Assembly (NCBI RefSeq): GCF_005771495.1
Contig: NZ_VAUW01000006.1
Coordinates: forward strand, 62,001 to 126,000
DNA: 64,000 nt
Direction: 5' to 3'
DNA from: Maribacter sp. ACAM166
GTDB taxonomy: Bacteria; Bacteroidota; Bacteroidia; Flavobacteriales; Flavobacteriaceae
In this document: positions 49,113 through 57,674 of the stretch, one piece after another
Layout: every line of letters starts with the position of its first letter
How positions within the stretch are numbered: position 1 is the stretch's first letter
Notes under the pieces: model-generated
The model's input: the letters and a program-made list of their open reading frames with translations, nothing else
Databases searched by the model: none
Told to the model about the DNA's origin: nothing
Made by a program: the position numbers and the translations under genes

Positions 49113-50129
49113 GTGGTTAAAATAAAAAAAATAAAGTTCAATTTGAAAAAAACAGCTATAGTATTTGGCGGTTCTGGGTATATTGGAAGAAATATGTTGA
49201 GTGTTTTTGTGAAAGAAAAACTTTTTGAGCAATACATCGTGTGTGATTTAAATGAATTGAAGGGATTTGAAGAAGAAAGTAGAGTAACATACTTTAAAAT
49301 CGATGTAAGGAATAAAATAATCCTTGAACTTAATAATTTAGATAGAAAGGGCTCTTGGATTTTCAATTTCGCTGCTATTCATAGAGAGCCTGGCCATGAG
49401 TTCCATGAATATTTTGACACAAATATCCCAGGAGCTAAGAACGTAACCCAATTTGGTACAGCGTCGGGAATAAAAAACATTTATTTTACCAGCAGTATTG
49501 CACCTTATGGGCGATCTTTAGACAAAAGAACAGAAGATTCAAATCTGTACCCGGAAACTGGATATGGAATTTCCAAGGCATTAGCGGAAAAGATTCATTT
49601 ATTATGGTTGGCTCAGGATTCTTCCCGTAGACTTATTATCGTTAGGCCTAGTGTTATTTTTGGCCCAAAAGATCCGGGTAATGTATATAGAATGATTAGC
49701 GCCATAAAAAAGGGAACCTTTGTTCTGCCAGATGGAGGGAAGGTTATTAAAGCCTATGCCTATATTTATGGCCTAATTGATAGTATTTTATTTACAATGG
49801 GTCAATCGGATGAATATATATTATATAATTATGCGGAAAATCCATTGGTCCCTTTAAATGAAATGACAGGCATTGTTAAGGATCAGTTTGGATATAACAA
49901 ACCAGTGTTGAAAGTTCCAGTGAAGATGCTAGCTATAATAGCTTTCTTTTTAGGGGGTATATTAAAGTTTTTTGGTAAAACTACAGATATTCATCCTGTG
50001 AGAGTAAAAAAGGCCGGGTTTCCAACTAATATTGAACCTAGGTATTTAATTGATTCTGGTTTTAATTTTAAATATGATTTTAAATCCGCACTAATTCATT
50101 GGAATGAGGTTTCTCCTGAGGATTTTTAA
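49113..50129 (+). CDS. NAD-dependent epimerase/dehydratase (extended SDR)
   Basis: 338 residues if the GTG directly after the previous stop is used; TTG at 49143 (giving MKKTAIVFGGSG) is an attractive alternative. Seen: GGSGYIGRN near the N-terminus, NFAAIHREPGHEFHEYFDTNI, TSSIAPYG, and the catalytic ETGYGISKA. A hydrophobic stretch (about residues 270-285) is unusual for a nucleotide-sugar enzyme and suggests membrane contact. Substrate unknown; it acts in making a sugar donor for the locus. Confidence 0.75.
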   Translation: MVKIKKIKFNLKKTAIVFGGSGYIGRNMLSVFVKEKLFEQYIVCDLNELKGFEEESRVTYFKIDVRNKIILELNNLDRKGSWIFNFAAIHREPGHEFHEYFDTNIPGAKNVTQFGTASGIKNIYFTSSIAPYGRSLDKRTEDSNLYPETGYGISKALAEKIHLLWLAQDSSRRLIIVRPSVIFGPKDPGNVYRMISAIKKGTFVLPDGGKVIKAYAYIYGLIDSILFTMGQSDEYILYNYAENPLVPLNEMTGIVKDQFGYNKPVLKVPVKMLAIIAFFLGGILKFFGKTTDIHPVRVKKAGFPTNIEPRYLIDSGFNFKYDFKSALIHWNEVSPEDF

Positions 50130-50178
50130 TAAAAATTATTTAAGCTAAAAAGAGTTGGGTATAGAATAGTAGATTTTG

Positions 50179-51540
50179 ATGAAAAAAATGTTTTTTAAAA
50201 CGGGAAGATATTCTGGATTTATAACACCCTTGTCCTATATTCTGGATTTATTGGTGGTGAATCTATTTACTAACTTTCTCCCTATCAACTTTCAAAACCC
50301 TATTTTATTCTACAGTTATATTACCATTGCTTGGGTAGTATTATCTTTTAAGAACGAATTTTATGAGGTTCATAGATATTCTAAGGTAGTAGCATTGCTC
50401 CGAAAACTATTTACCCAATTTGCTTTCTTTTTTCTTATTCTTTACTCATACATTGGTTTCTTTAAGCAGCCATTAATGAGCAGATTGGCTTTGGGCCAGT
50501 ATTTGGTGCTGGTTTTTTTTGGTATTGCCTTTTTTAAATTTTTAAGTTATGTCTTACTAAAGCAATATAGAGGTTTATGGAAAGGCAATATTCGAAGAGT
50601 AGTCATTATTGGAAAGAATAGTAAAACGGATCAATTAATTCAGGTTTTTAACGAACGAGAAGAATTTGGATATGAATTTGTAAAACAATTTGATGCGAAG
50701 GGCAAGAAATTTGATATAATGTCTTGTTTTATGTTCATAGTCAACAATAATATCGATGAAATATACTGCTCGGTTTCAGAAATGTCGAATAAAAAAATTA
50801 ATGCTTTCATAAATTTCGCTGATAATAATCTAAAGACCTTAAAATTTCTTCCAGACAATAAAAATATTTTCTCTAAAAAACTCAAATTTGAATATTATGA
50901 TTACTTGCCTATATTGTCTTTAAGAGATATCCCTTTACATAACTCGGTAAATGCTATTTTAAAACGTTCATTCGATATTGCATTTTCTTTATTTGTAATT
51001 TTTGGAGTTTTAATTTGGTTTGGTCCAATTTTAGCTTTATTAATTAGTATCGAATCAAGAGGCCCTGTTTTTTTTATTCAAAAACGCACAGGGTTCGATA
51101 ATAAGGAATTCCAGTGTTTTAAATTTAGATCTATGGCGGTTAATGATTCATCTGACCAACAACAAGCTGGTAAAAATGACATGAGGGTAACTAAAATCGG
51201 AAATTTTATTCGGAAGACCAGTATAGACGAGCTACCTCAATTTTATAATGTTTTATTTGGTAACATGTCTGTGGTAGGGCCTAGACCTCACATGTTAAAA
51301 CATACAGATGAGTACGCTGGTCGTGTTGATAAGTATATGTTGCGACACTTTGTTAAACCAGGTATAACAGGCCTAGCTCAAATAAGAGGATATAGAGGTG
51401 AAATAGAAAAAGAAAGCGATATTCAAAACCGAATAAAATTTGATATTTTTTATGTGGAAAATTGGTCTTTTTTCTTGGATCTTAGAATTATAGTTCAAAC
51501 GGTTGTGAATGCTTTAAAAGGCGAGGAAAAAGCTTATTGA
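50179..51540 (+). CDS. Undecaprenyl-phosphate sugar phosphotransferase (WcaJ/PglC family)
   Basis: 453 residues from ATG 50179; a TTG three bases earlier is unlikely. Four N-terminal helices (to about residue 120), a degenerate nucleotide-binding-like middle domain (RRVVIIGKNSKTDQLI), one further helix (about 270-295) and the conserved bacterial sugar transferase domain: RGPVFFIQKRTG, FKFRSM, IRKTSIDELPQFYNVLFGNMS and PGITGLAQIRGYRGE. It starts repeat-unit synthesis by moving a sugar-phosphate to the lipid carrier at the inner membrane. The UXS-like gene follows after 6 bases. Confidence 0.93.
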   Translation: MKKMFFKTGRYSGFITPLSYILDLLVVNLFTNFLPINFQNPILFYSYITIAWVVLSFKNEFYEVHRYSKVVALLRKLFTQFAFFFLILYSYIGFFKQPLMSRLALGQYLVLVFFGIAFFKFLSYVLLKQYRGLWKGNIRRVVIIGKNSKTDQLIQVFNEREEFGYEFVKQFDAKGKKFDIMSCFMFIVNNNIDEIYCSVSEMSNKKINAFINFADNNLKTLKFLPDNKNIFSKKLKFEYYDYLPILSLRDIPLHNSVNAILKRSFDIAFSLFVIFGVLIWFGPILALLISIESRGPVFFIQKRTGFDNKEFQCFKFRSMAVNDSSDQQQAGKNDMRVTKIGNFIRKTSIDELPQFYNVLFGNMSVVGPRPHMLKHTDEYAGRVDKYMLRHFVKPGITGLAQIRGYRGEIEKESDIQNRIKFDIFYVENWSFFLDLRIIVQTVVNALKGEEKAY

Positions 51541-51546
51541 TTAAAT

Positions 51547-52523
51547 ATGAAAAAAATTTTAATTACAGGCGCTGCGGGATTTCTAGGTTCTCATCTATGT
51601 GATCGTTTTATTAGTGAAGGATTTCATGTCATTGGCATGGATAACTTAATTACGGGTGATTTAAATAATATTTCCCATTTGTTTCCTTTAGATAATTTTG
51701 AGTTTCATCATCATGATGTGACTAAGTTCGTTCATGTATCTGGTACTTTGGACTATATTTTGCATTTCGCATCACCAGCGAGTCCAATAGATTATTTAAA
51801 AATACCCATTAAAACATTAAAGGTTGGGTCTTTGGGCACACTAAACTTATTGGGTTTGGCTAAGGATAAAAATGCTAGAATTCTGGTTGCTTCTACTTCT
51901 GAGGTGTATGGAGACCCAATGGTTCATCCTCAAACTGAGGAGTATTTTGGCAATGTTAATCCAGTAGGTCCGCGTGGAGTTTATGATGAAGCAAAACGGT
52001 TTATGGAGTCCATTACCATGGCATATCATAGACATCATGGCTTGGATACTCGAATCGTCGCATCTTTAATACATATGGGCCTAGAATGCGTTTAAATGAT
52101 GGTCGTGTTGTGCCGGCTTTTATGGGTCAAGCATTAAGAGGTGAAGATTTAACGGTGTTTGGAGATGGTTCTCAGAGCAGGTCCTTTTGCTATATAGACG
52201 ATCAAGTGGAAGGAATATACCGATTACTGTTTAGTGACTATATTAATCCGTTAAATATTGGAAATCCTCATGAAACAACAATTAAGGAATTTGCAGAAGA
52301 GATTATTGCGCTTACAGGCACGCAACAAAAGATTGTTTATGAGCCCTTACCTCAAGATGATCCAATGCAGCGTCAACCGGATATAACAAAAGCAAAGGAA
52401 CTATTGGGATGGGAACCAACTGTTGGTCGTTCTGAAGGTTTAAAAATCGTATACGATTATTTTAAATCCTTGTCAGAGCAGGACATGCAGAAAAAAGAGC
52501 GCAGAGATTTCTCCGGTAAATAG
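51547..52523 (+). pseudogene. UDP-glucuronate decarboxylase-like gene with a one-base frameshift
   Basis: Two overlapping ORFs (51547-52095 and 52086-52523) are halves of one UXS-type SDR. The first has [28 protein letters not shown] and the characteristic [14 protein letters not shown]; the second continues [27 protein letters not shown] and NIGNPHE. Adding one C after 52059 rejoins them as [16 protein letters not shown], so a single base is missing. The intact protein would have about 325 residues and convert UDP-glucuronate into UDP-xylose. It is either a recent mutation or a base-calling error; everything else in the gene looks healthy. Confidence 0.92.
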
Positions 52524-52543
52524 TTTAATTCTATAGCAAAGTT

Positions 52544-52551
52544 TATTTTTG
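52544..52551 (+). promoter_or_regulatory. Candidate -7 box of purD
   Basis: TATTTTTG matches TAnnTTTG 14 bases before the purD ATG, with TTTAAT about 20 bases upstream. Confidence 0.45.
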
Positions 52552-52565
52552 CAAAAATTATAAGC

Positions 52566-53837
52566 ATGAACATTTTAATCCTTGGATCGGGCGGTCGTGA
52601 ACATACATTTGCCTGGAAATTGTCTCAAAGTGAAAAACTTACCAAACTTTTTGTTGCTCCAGGTAATGCGGGTACTTCAGAAATTGCAATCAATATACCA
52701 ATTGGTGTAAATGATTTTAGTGCAATAAGGGATTTTGTTATTAAAGAAAATGTGGAGTTGGTTCTAGTAGGGCCTGAGGACCCTTTGGTAAATGGCATAC
52801 ATGATTATTTTCTTCAGAACGAAAACTTAAAACACGTTGCAGTCATTGGTCCGGAGAAGTTAGCAGCTACACTTGAAGGCAGTAAAGAATTTGCCAAGGA
52901 GTTTATGATGCGACATCACATACCAACTGCTCAGTATAAAAGTTTCACGGCTCGTACCGTGGAGGCTGGATTTACTTTTTTAGAGCAACTAAATCCGCCC
53001 TATGTTCTAAAGGCAGATGGTTTGGCCGCAGGCAAAGGGGTTGTTATTTTAAATGATTTGGATGATGCGAAAGCAGAATTAAGGGCCATGTTGGTTGATG
53101 AAAAATTCGGTTCGGCAAGTTCTACGGTTGTAATAGAAGAGTTTTTGGACGGAATCGAATTAAGTGTTTTTGTTTTGACAGATGGTGAGAGTTACAAAGT
53201 ATTACCAACGGCAAAAGACTATAAACGTATAGGGGAAGGAGACACAGGACTCAATACTGGGGGCATGGGCGCAATTTCACCGGTTCCTTTCGCTAGTAAG
53301 GAGCTTATGGATAAGATTGAGCAGCTAATCGTAAAACCTACAGTAGAAGGGCTTAAAATCGATAAGATGCCTTATAAGGGTTTCATCTTTATCGGGTTAA
53401 TTAAAGTAGGCGATGACCCTAAGGTGATTGAATATAACGTTCGCATGGGTGATCCTGAAACAGAAGTGGTATTGCCTAGAATAAAAAATGATTTGGTTGA
53501 GTTGCTTCAAGCAGTTGCGAATCAAACTTTGACCGATATTGATTTACAATTAGATGACCGAACTGCAACAACGGTTATGACGGTTTCAGGTGGGTATCCT
53601 GGTTCTTATGAAAAGGGTAAAGAAATAAAAGGTATTGCAACGATTCAAGATTCTTTGGTCTTTCATGCCGGTACAACGATAAAAGAAGGTAAAGTGGTTA
53701 CGAACGGAGGTAGAGTAATGGCAATAACCTCCTTTGGTAGCGATTTTAAATCAGCGTTGGCAAAATCCTATCAAAATGTTGAAAAGCTTTCTTTTGAAGG
53801 AATGAAGTATAGAAAAGACTTAGGGTTCGATTTATAA
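52566..53837 (+). CDS. purD: Phosphoribosylamine-glycine ligase
   Basis: 423 residues, the normal length. GSGGREHTFAWKLSQS at the N-terminus, VGPEDPLVNGI, ATP-grasp residues KADGLAAGKGV and EEFLDGIELSVF, and TGGMGAISPVP plus VRMGDPETEVVLP near the C-terminal half. It makes glycinamide ribonucleotide in cytoplasmic purine synthesis. It has its own -7 box and a terminator, so it is separate from the polysaccharide genes before it. Confidence 0.97.
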   Translation: MNILILGSGGREHTFAWKLSQSEKLTKLFVAPGNAGTSEIAINIPIGVNDFSAIRDFVIKENVELVLVGPEDPLVNGIHDYFLQNENLKHVAVIGPEKLAATLEGSKEFAKEFMMRHHIPTAQYKSFTARTVEAGFTFLEQLNPPYVLKADGLAAGKGVVILNDLDDAKAELRAMLVDEKFGSASSTVVIEEFLDGIELSVFVLTDGESYKVLPTAKDYKRIGEGDTGLNTGGMGAISPVPFASKELMDKIEQLIVKPTVEGLKIDKMPYKGFIFIGLIKVGDDPKVIEYNVRMGDPETEVVLPRIKNDLVELLQAVANQTLTDIDLQLDDRTATTVMTVSGGYPGSYEKGKEIKGIATIQDSLVFHAGTTIKEGKVVTNGGRVMAITSFGSDFKSALAKSYQNVEKLSFEGMKYRKDLGFDL

Positions 53838-53843
53838 AACAAT

Positions 53844-53888
53844 AATAGTTCTTATTAGATATTTCGAGAAAATCCGATAAGAACTATT
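53844..53888. terminator. Terminator between the convergent purD and DUF6341 genes
   Basis: AATAGTTCTTAT (53844-53855) pairs perfectly with ATAAGAACTATT (53877-53888); A/T runs on both sides suit both directions. Confidence 0.7.
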
Positions 53889-53896
53889 TCTGATTC

Positions 53897-54118
53897 TTAT
53901 AAAAAAGAGTGTGAGGTGCTTGAGGTATCTTCTACACCTTTGTCATTATACTTTTTTAATTCGAGCATCCAGTATATAAAAGCGGCAGAACCTATTAACA
54001 TAAATACCCAGTTTAGGATATTCGCAAGAGCCCAACTGTCGGTAAAACGTAAAAAATCAAAAGGCGCAAACAGCACGTTCACGAACAAATCTCCAATACC
54101 TTCAAAAAATGATTTCAT
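53897..54118 (-). CDS. DUF6341-type small membrane protein
   Basis: 73 residues: an amphipathic N-terminus (FFEGIGDLFVNVLFAPFDFLR), one strong helix (about 33-52, NILNWVFMLIGSAAFIYWML) and a short polar tail. I recognise it as the small flavobacterial family often found next to purD and DUF6427 (sometimes labelled uracil phosphoribosyltransferase by mistake). It has no phosphoribosyltransferase motif. Function unknown. Confidence 0.75.
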   Translation of the reverse strand: MKSFFEGIGDLFVNVLFAPFDFLRFTDSWALANILNWVFMLIGSAAFIYWMLELKKYNDKGVEDTSSTSHSFL

Positions 54119-54158
54119 CTTATTACTATATTTACAAGCAAAAATATAAAAAGCTTAG

Positions 54159-55088
54159 ATGATTTCAAGCATTTTTGATAAAACAAAACCAGTCAATTTT
54201 ATCATACTACTGGTTTTTTTGTTTCTTTTTTACTGGTCAGTACAATTTTACTTGTTCGACTACACGTTTTCCGAAATAGAACTTGCTTCATCAATTGCGG
54301 TGTTAGTGACTCTTTTGTTTAGTGTTTTTGTGGTTGATTTTGTTGTGAAAAGAAATAAACTGACAGGCAGCAATTCCTACGCAATCCTATATTTTACACT
54401 TCTATTTGTTATTTTCCCAGAAAGCTTAGGTGATAGTGATGCTATATTCACGAGCTTTTTTTTGTTGCTCGCAATGCGACGATTGTTAAGTATAAAATCG
54501 CTCAAAAATATTAAACTTAAAATTTTTGATGCTGGTTTGTGGATATGTGTTTCTAGTATCTTTTACGAATGGGCAATACTCTACCTTATCTTGGTTTTTG
54601 TCGCTATTTATATTTATGAGCCTAAGAACATAAGAAATTGGTTGATTATTTTATCTGTTGGTATCTGTTTCTTTATGATTCTGTATGGTACATTGGTTTT
54701 GCTTGATGAAACCTCGTTTTTAAATAATCATTACCATTTCACTGTGGATTTCAATTCACTATTTCCGATTAAATGGTGGTCAAACATCAAACTTACGTTG
54801 TATGCACTGTTCAATATCGGACTTGGTTTTTGGATTTTTATTCATTTGAATAAAGCTGGCATGGGAAAGTTTGTTGTAATGAGATTAATCGGCCTGTCCT
54901 TTATTATTGGATTGGTAGTGAATATTTTGGTAACCTCAGAGAACACCAATGCCGTTATAATAACCTTTTTTCCATCCGTGGTTTATATTGTCAATTATTT
55001 GGAATCGGTTAAAAAACCTAAATTTTTAGAATTAATACTAATCTTAAGTATTGTGGTGCCTATTTTAGTGTTTATAACCAAAGTATAG
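54159..55088 (+). CDS. DUF6427 family multi-spanning membrane protein
   Basis: 309 residues with about 9-10 hydrophobic helices, starting MISSIFDKTKPVNFIILL. The composition and neighbourhood (purD, DUF6341, DUF4254) match the flavobacterial DUF6427 family, which has no assigned function. It begins 40 bases from the divergent DUF6341 start, so the two share a promoter region. Confidence 0.75.
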   Translation: MISSIFDKTKPVNFIILLVFLFLFYWSVQFYLFDYTFSEIELASSIAVLVTLLFSVFVVDFVVKRNKLTGSNSYAILYFTLLFVIFPESLGDSDAIFTSFFLLLAMRRLLSIKSLKNIKLKIFDAGLWICVSSIFYEWAILYLILVFVAIYIYEPKNIRNWLIILSVGICFFMILYGTLVLLDETSFLNNHYHFTVDFNSLFPIKWWSNIKLTLYALFNIGLGFWIFIHLNKAGMGKFVVMRLIGLSFIIGLVVNILVTSENTNAVIITFFPSVVYIVNYLESVKKPKFLELILILSIVVPILVFITKV

Positions 55089-55105
55089 TTTAAATCATTA
55101 AACTT

Positions 55106-55113
55106 TATCTTTG
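55106..55113 (+). promoter_or_regulatory. Candidate -7 box of the DUF4254 gene
   Basis: TATCTTTG matches TAnnTTTG, 13 bases before the ATG. It suggests the DUF4254/GT9 pair has its own promoter. Confidence 0.45.
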
Positions 55114-55126
55114 TAAAAAACAGAAT

Positions 55127-55729
55127 ATGTTCAGCGACTTAGCCTTATCCATATTTAATAATAGTATTGAAACGTATCATCTAAAAGATGATGTGTATCA
55201 AAATTTTTTGAATCCCTATTCACAGGAGAAAATAGAACATTTGTTATACCGAAAGAATTGGATAGACACTGTTCAATGGCATTATGAGGACATTATTCGA
55301 AATCCTCATATAGACCCTATAGCAGCCTTAATTTTAAAACGAAAAATTGATGCTAGTAATCAAGATAGAACAGACCTTGTCGAATATATTGACAGTTATT
55401 TTTTAGAGAAATACCAATCGGTAGGTGTTAAACCTTCGGCTACTATAAATACAGAAAGCCCTGCTTGGGCTATTGACCGACTTTCTATTTTGGCTTTGAA
55501 AATATATCATATGAGCGAAGAGGCTAATCGTGTTGATGCCTCAATAGAACACAAAAAAAAGTGTCAAACGAAGTTAAATGTGCTATTAGAGCAAAAAAAA
55601 GACCTTTCTCAAGCTATAGACCAATTGTTGACAGATATAGAGAGTGGTGATACGTATATGAAAGTCTATAAGCAGATGAAAATGTACAATGATGAGGAAT
55701 TAAACCCCATCCTTCGTGGAAAAAAATAG
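55127..55729 (+). CDS. DUF4254 family protein
   Basis: 200 residues, mostly helical and without signal or membrane segments. WHYEDIIRNPHIDPIAALILKRKIDASNQDR is the DUF4254 core, and a RLSILALKIYHMSEE segment precedes a coiled coil. The family is cytoplasmic and of unknown function and commonly precedes a family 9 glycosyltransferase gene, as here, where the two overlap by 14 bases. A helper role in LPS or glycan assembly is inferred from that link. Confidence 0.85.
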   Translation: MFSDLALSIFNNSIETYHLKDDVYQNFLNPYSQEKIEHLLYRKNWIDTVQWHYEDIIRNPHIDPIAALILKRKIDASNQDRTDLVEYIDSYFLEKYQSVGVKPSATINTESPAWAIDRLSILALKIYHMSEEANRVDASIEHKKKCQTKLNVLLEQKKDLSQAIDQLLTDIESGDTYMKVYKQMKMYNDEELNPILRGKK

Positions 55730-56768
55730 TCCTTTGCATATTTTGGTTATACGATTATCCGCTATGGGTGATATTGCCATGACGGTACCTGTACTAGTAG
55801 GTCTATGTGAAAAGTATCAAAACCTTAAAATCACAGTACTTACAAAACCCTTTTTTGGAACGATAGTATCAGGCATACCTAATGTTACGGTCTTTGAAGC
55901 CGATGTAAATGGCAAGCATAAAGGTATACTGGGGCTTTGGAAGTTGTATAGGGAATTAGAAGTTCTTAGGATAGACATGGTCGCAGATGTACACCATGTG
56001 CTTCGAAGCACCATTTTAAAGCAATTTTTTAGAATCAAATCAATTCCTTTCGTTCAGATAGATAAAGGAAGGACAGCCAAAAGGAATTTGGTCAACCCTA
56101 ATAGGTCCGTTTTTATACCTTTGAAATCAACTTTCGAACGTTATTCTGATGTATTTTCCAAGCTAGGTTATCCTTTGGGTTTAAAAGAGATGAATACGCT
56201 CTCAAAGAGGGTGATGCCACATCAGTTAGAAGGATTTGCTAGATTAAATGGTACTATGCTATTAGGTATTGCACCCTTTGCCGCGTTCAAAGGTAAAATG
56301 TACCCTTTGAATTTAATGAAGGAAGTAATCAGTCAATTAAACAATACAAATAAGTATAAAATAGTTTTGTTCGGTGGAGGTCAAAAGGAAATAGAAACAC
56401 TTACCTCATGGGAACAGCAGTTCGATAATGTAACGAATATGGCTGGTAAGTTGACATTTTCCGATGAGCTCAGTTTGATTTCGAACTTAGAACTCATGTT
56501 GGCTATGGATAGTGGTAACGCTCATTTAGCTGCTATGTTTGGCATACCTACATTTACACTTTGGGGAGTAACCCATCCCTTTGCAGGTTTTTATCCATTT
56601 AGACAACCTGATACTAATTCATTATTGGCGGATAGAGCGAAGTACCCAATGATACCTACATCTATTTATGGGAATAAGTTGCCACCTAATTATGAACATG
56701 TGATGGAGACTATTTCACCAGATGCTGTGGTTAAAAAAATCGACGCACTATTAAACGTATCGCTATAA
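55716..56768 (+). CDS. Family 9 (heptosyltransferase-like) glycosyltransferase
   Basis: 350 residues, GTG start overlapping DUF4254 by 14 bases; TTG at 55734 (HILVIRL) is an alternative. GT9 motifs: LHILVIRLSAMGDIAMTVPVL, DMVADVHHVLRS, IAPFAAFKGKMYPL and MAMDSGNAHLAAMFGIPTFTLWG. Such GT-B enzymes add heptose or related sugars to lipopolysaccharide core on the cytoplasmic face. The sugar is not deducible. Confidence 0.92.
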   Translation: MEKNSPLHILVIRLSAMGDIAMTVPVLVGLCEKYQNLKITVLTKPFFGTIVSGIPNVTVFEADVNGKHKGILGLWKLYRELEVLRIDMVADVHHVLRSTILKQFFRIKSIPFVQIDKGRTAKRNLVNPNRSVFIPLKSTFERYSDVFSKLGYPLGLKEMNTLSKRVMPHQLEGFARLNGTMLLGIAPFAAFKGKMYPLNLMKEVISQLNNTNKYKIVLFGGGQKEIETLTSWEQQFDNVTNMAGKLTFSDELSLISNLELMLAMDSGNAHLAAMFGIPTFTLWGVTHPFAGFYPFRQPDTNSLLADRAKYPMIPTSIYGNKLPPNYEHVMETISPDAVVKKIDALLNVSL

Positions 56769-56781
56769 TCTAGAATTTATT

Positions 56782-57399
56782 TTAGGTGTTAACGGTTTTC
56801 GCCTCTATACTTTTTAAATAGTGACGTAGTTGCGTCATGAACCTATACTTTTTAGCGCTTGGTGATGCCCCTACCATTAAAGTTCGGACTCCAAAATAAG
56901 AACTCATTAAAAAAGTAGCAACGGCTTCACAATCAACATGACGATCTAAAAAACCGTTGAGTTTTCCTTTTTGTAATGTTGTCACCAAATTAACTTCCCA
57001 AACGGTTACAATTTCATTTAAGTGTTGTATAATGATGTCATTCTTTCCATTGAACTCGGTAAGGAAATTACTTAAGATACAGCCAAAGTCCATTTCGTTA
57101 TGTACGGCTGTTTCCATTGCATCATCAAAACATTTGGTTATTAAGGTCAAGGGATTATCGTGCCCTTCAAGAGGTTCTATTAAGCTGTTATATAACTTAC
57201 GAGCCATTAAGTTTTGAATTATTTGTACAAAGAAATCTTCCTTAGAATCAAAATGATAATAGAATGCGCCTTTTGATAATTCTAATTTCTTAAGGATGTC
57301 ATCTACGCTTGTATTATAATATCCTTTAGCATAGAATAATTCAAATCCTGTTATCTGCATGCGTTGCATGGTTGCCATGCGTTTTAAACTCTTGTTCAT
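56782..57399 (-). CDS. TetR/AcrR family transcriptional regulator
   Basis: 205 residues. The N-terminal helix-turn-helix (about 22-60) reads GYYNTSVDDILKKLELSKGAFYYHFDSKEDF, a textbook TetR domain; the remainder is the helical ligand-binding and dimer domain (TetR_C type). The upstream 220 bases carry a perfect GACCA-TT-TGGTC palindrome 23 bases before the ATG, a probable self-regulation site. The gene lies downstream of, and on the same strand as, the arsenosugar genes, but a terminator at 57623 separates them; a regulatory link is possible, not shown. Confidence 0.93.
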   Translation of the reverse strand: MNKSLKRMATMQRMQITGFELFYAKGYYNTSVDDILKKLELSKGAFYYHFDSKEDFFVQIIQNLMARKLYNSLIEPLEGHDNPLTLITKCFDDAMETAVHNEMDFGCILSNFLTEFNGKNDIIIQHLNEIVTVWEVNLVTTLQKGKLNGFLDRHVDCEAVATFLMSSYFGVRTLMVGASPSAKKYRFMTQLRHYLKSIEAKTVNT

Positions 57400-57421
57400 A
57401 CTATAGAGATTTGGGTAAACT

Positions 57422-57433
57422 GACCATTTGGTC
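57422..57433. promoter_or_regulatory. Palindromic TetR operator candidate
   Basis: GACCATTTGGTC is a perfect inverted repeat with a 2-base centre, 23-34 bases before the tetR start, the spacing expected for an autoregulatory operator. Confidence 0.6.
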
Positions 57434-57500
57434 TATTCAAAGAACTTGCTTAAGGTTTAAAGCATGCAGATTTATAGATGTATTAGCTTGAAAATCTGGT

Positions 57501-57532
57501 AAACGTTCATTATGTCGACAAAATGAACGTTT
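57501..57532. repeat. 11-base inverted repeat upstream of tetR
   Basis: AAACGTTCATT and AATGAACGTTT are exact reverse complements around a 10-base spacer holding GTCGAC. It could be a second regulator site or a hairpin. Confidence 0.55.
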
Positions 57533-57545
57533 TATTAAGCAGATT

Positions 57546-57563
57546 ACAGACTAGGCAGTCTGT
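57546..57563. promoter_or_regulatory. Palindrome ACAGACT-N4-AGTCTGT upstream of tetR
   Basis: A 7-base perfect inverted repeat around AGGC. The ACAGAC/GTCTGT arms look like operators of TetR-family regulators; it is also about 60 bases beyond the arsM terminator on the same strand. Confidence 0.5.
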
Positions 57564-57622
57564 TTAAGTGTACTGTAATAGAGGTGATTAGCGTGTAAAA
57601 TGCTAAAATGTGCTAAACTAAA

Positions 57623-57651
57623 AACCGCTCGAGCTTAAACATCGAGCGGTT
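57623..57651 (-). terminator. Terminator of the arsS-arsM transcript
   Basis: AACCGCTCGA / TCGAGCGGTT stem of 10 pairs with a 9-base loop, 24 bases past the arsM stop; on the minus strand it is followed by TTTTTAG. Confidence 0.88.
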
Positions 57652-57674
57652 GAATTCAAAATAGGATATACTCT

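Noticed and set aside
52086-52523. Separate gene for the C-terminal half of the UXS-like protein
   Set aside because: It starts inside a conserved motif (YGPRMRLN) and lacks the NAD-binding half; it is the rest of a frameshifted gene.
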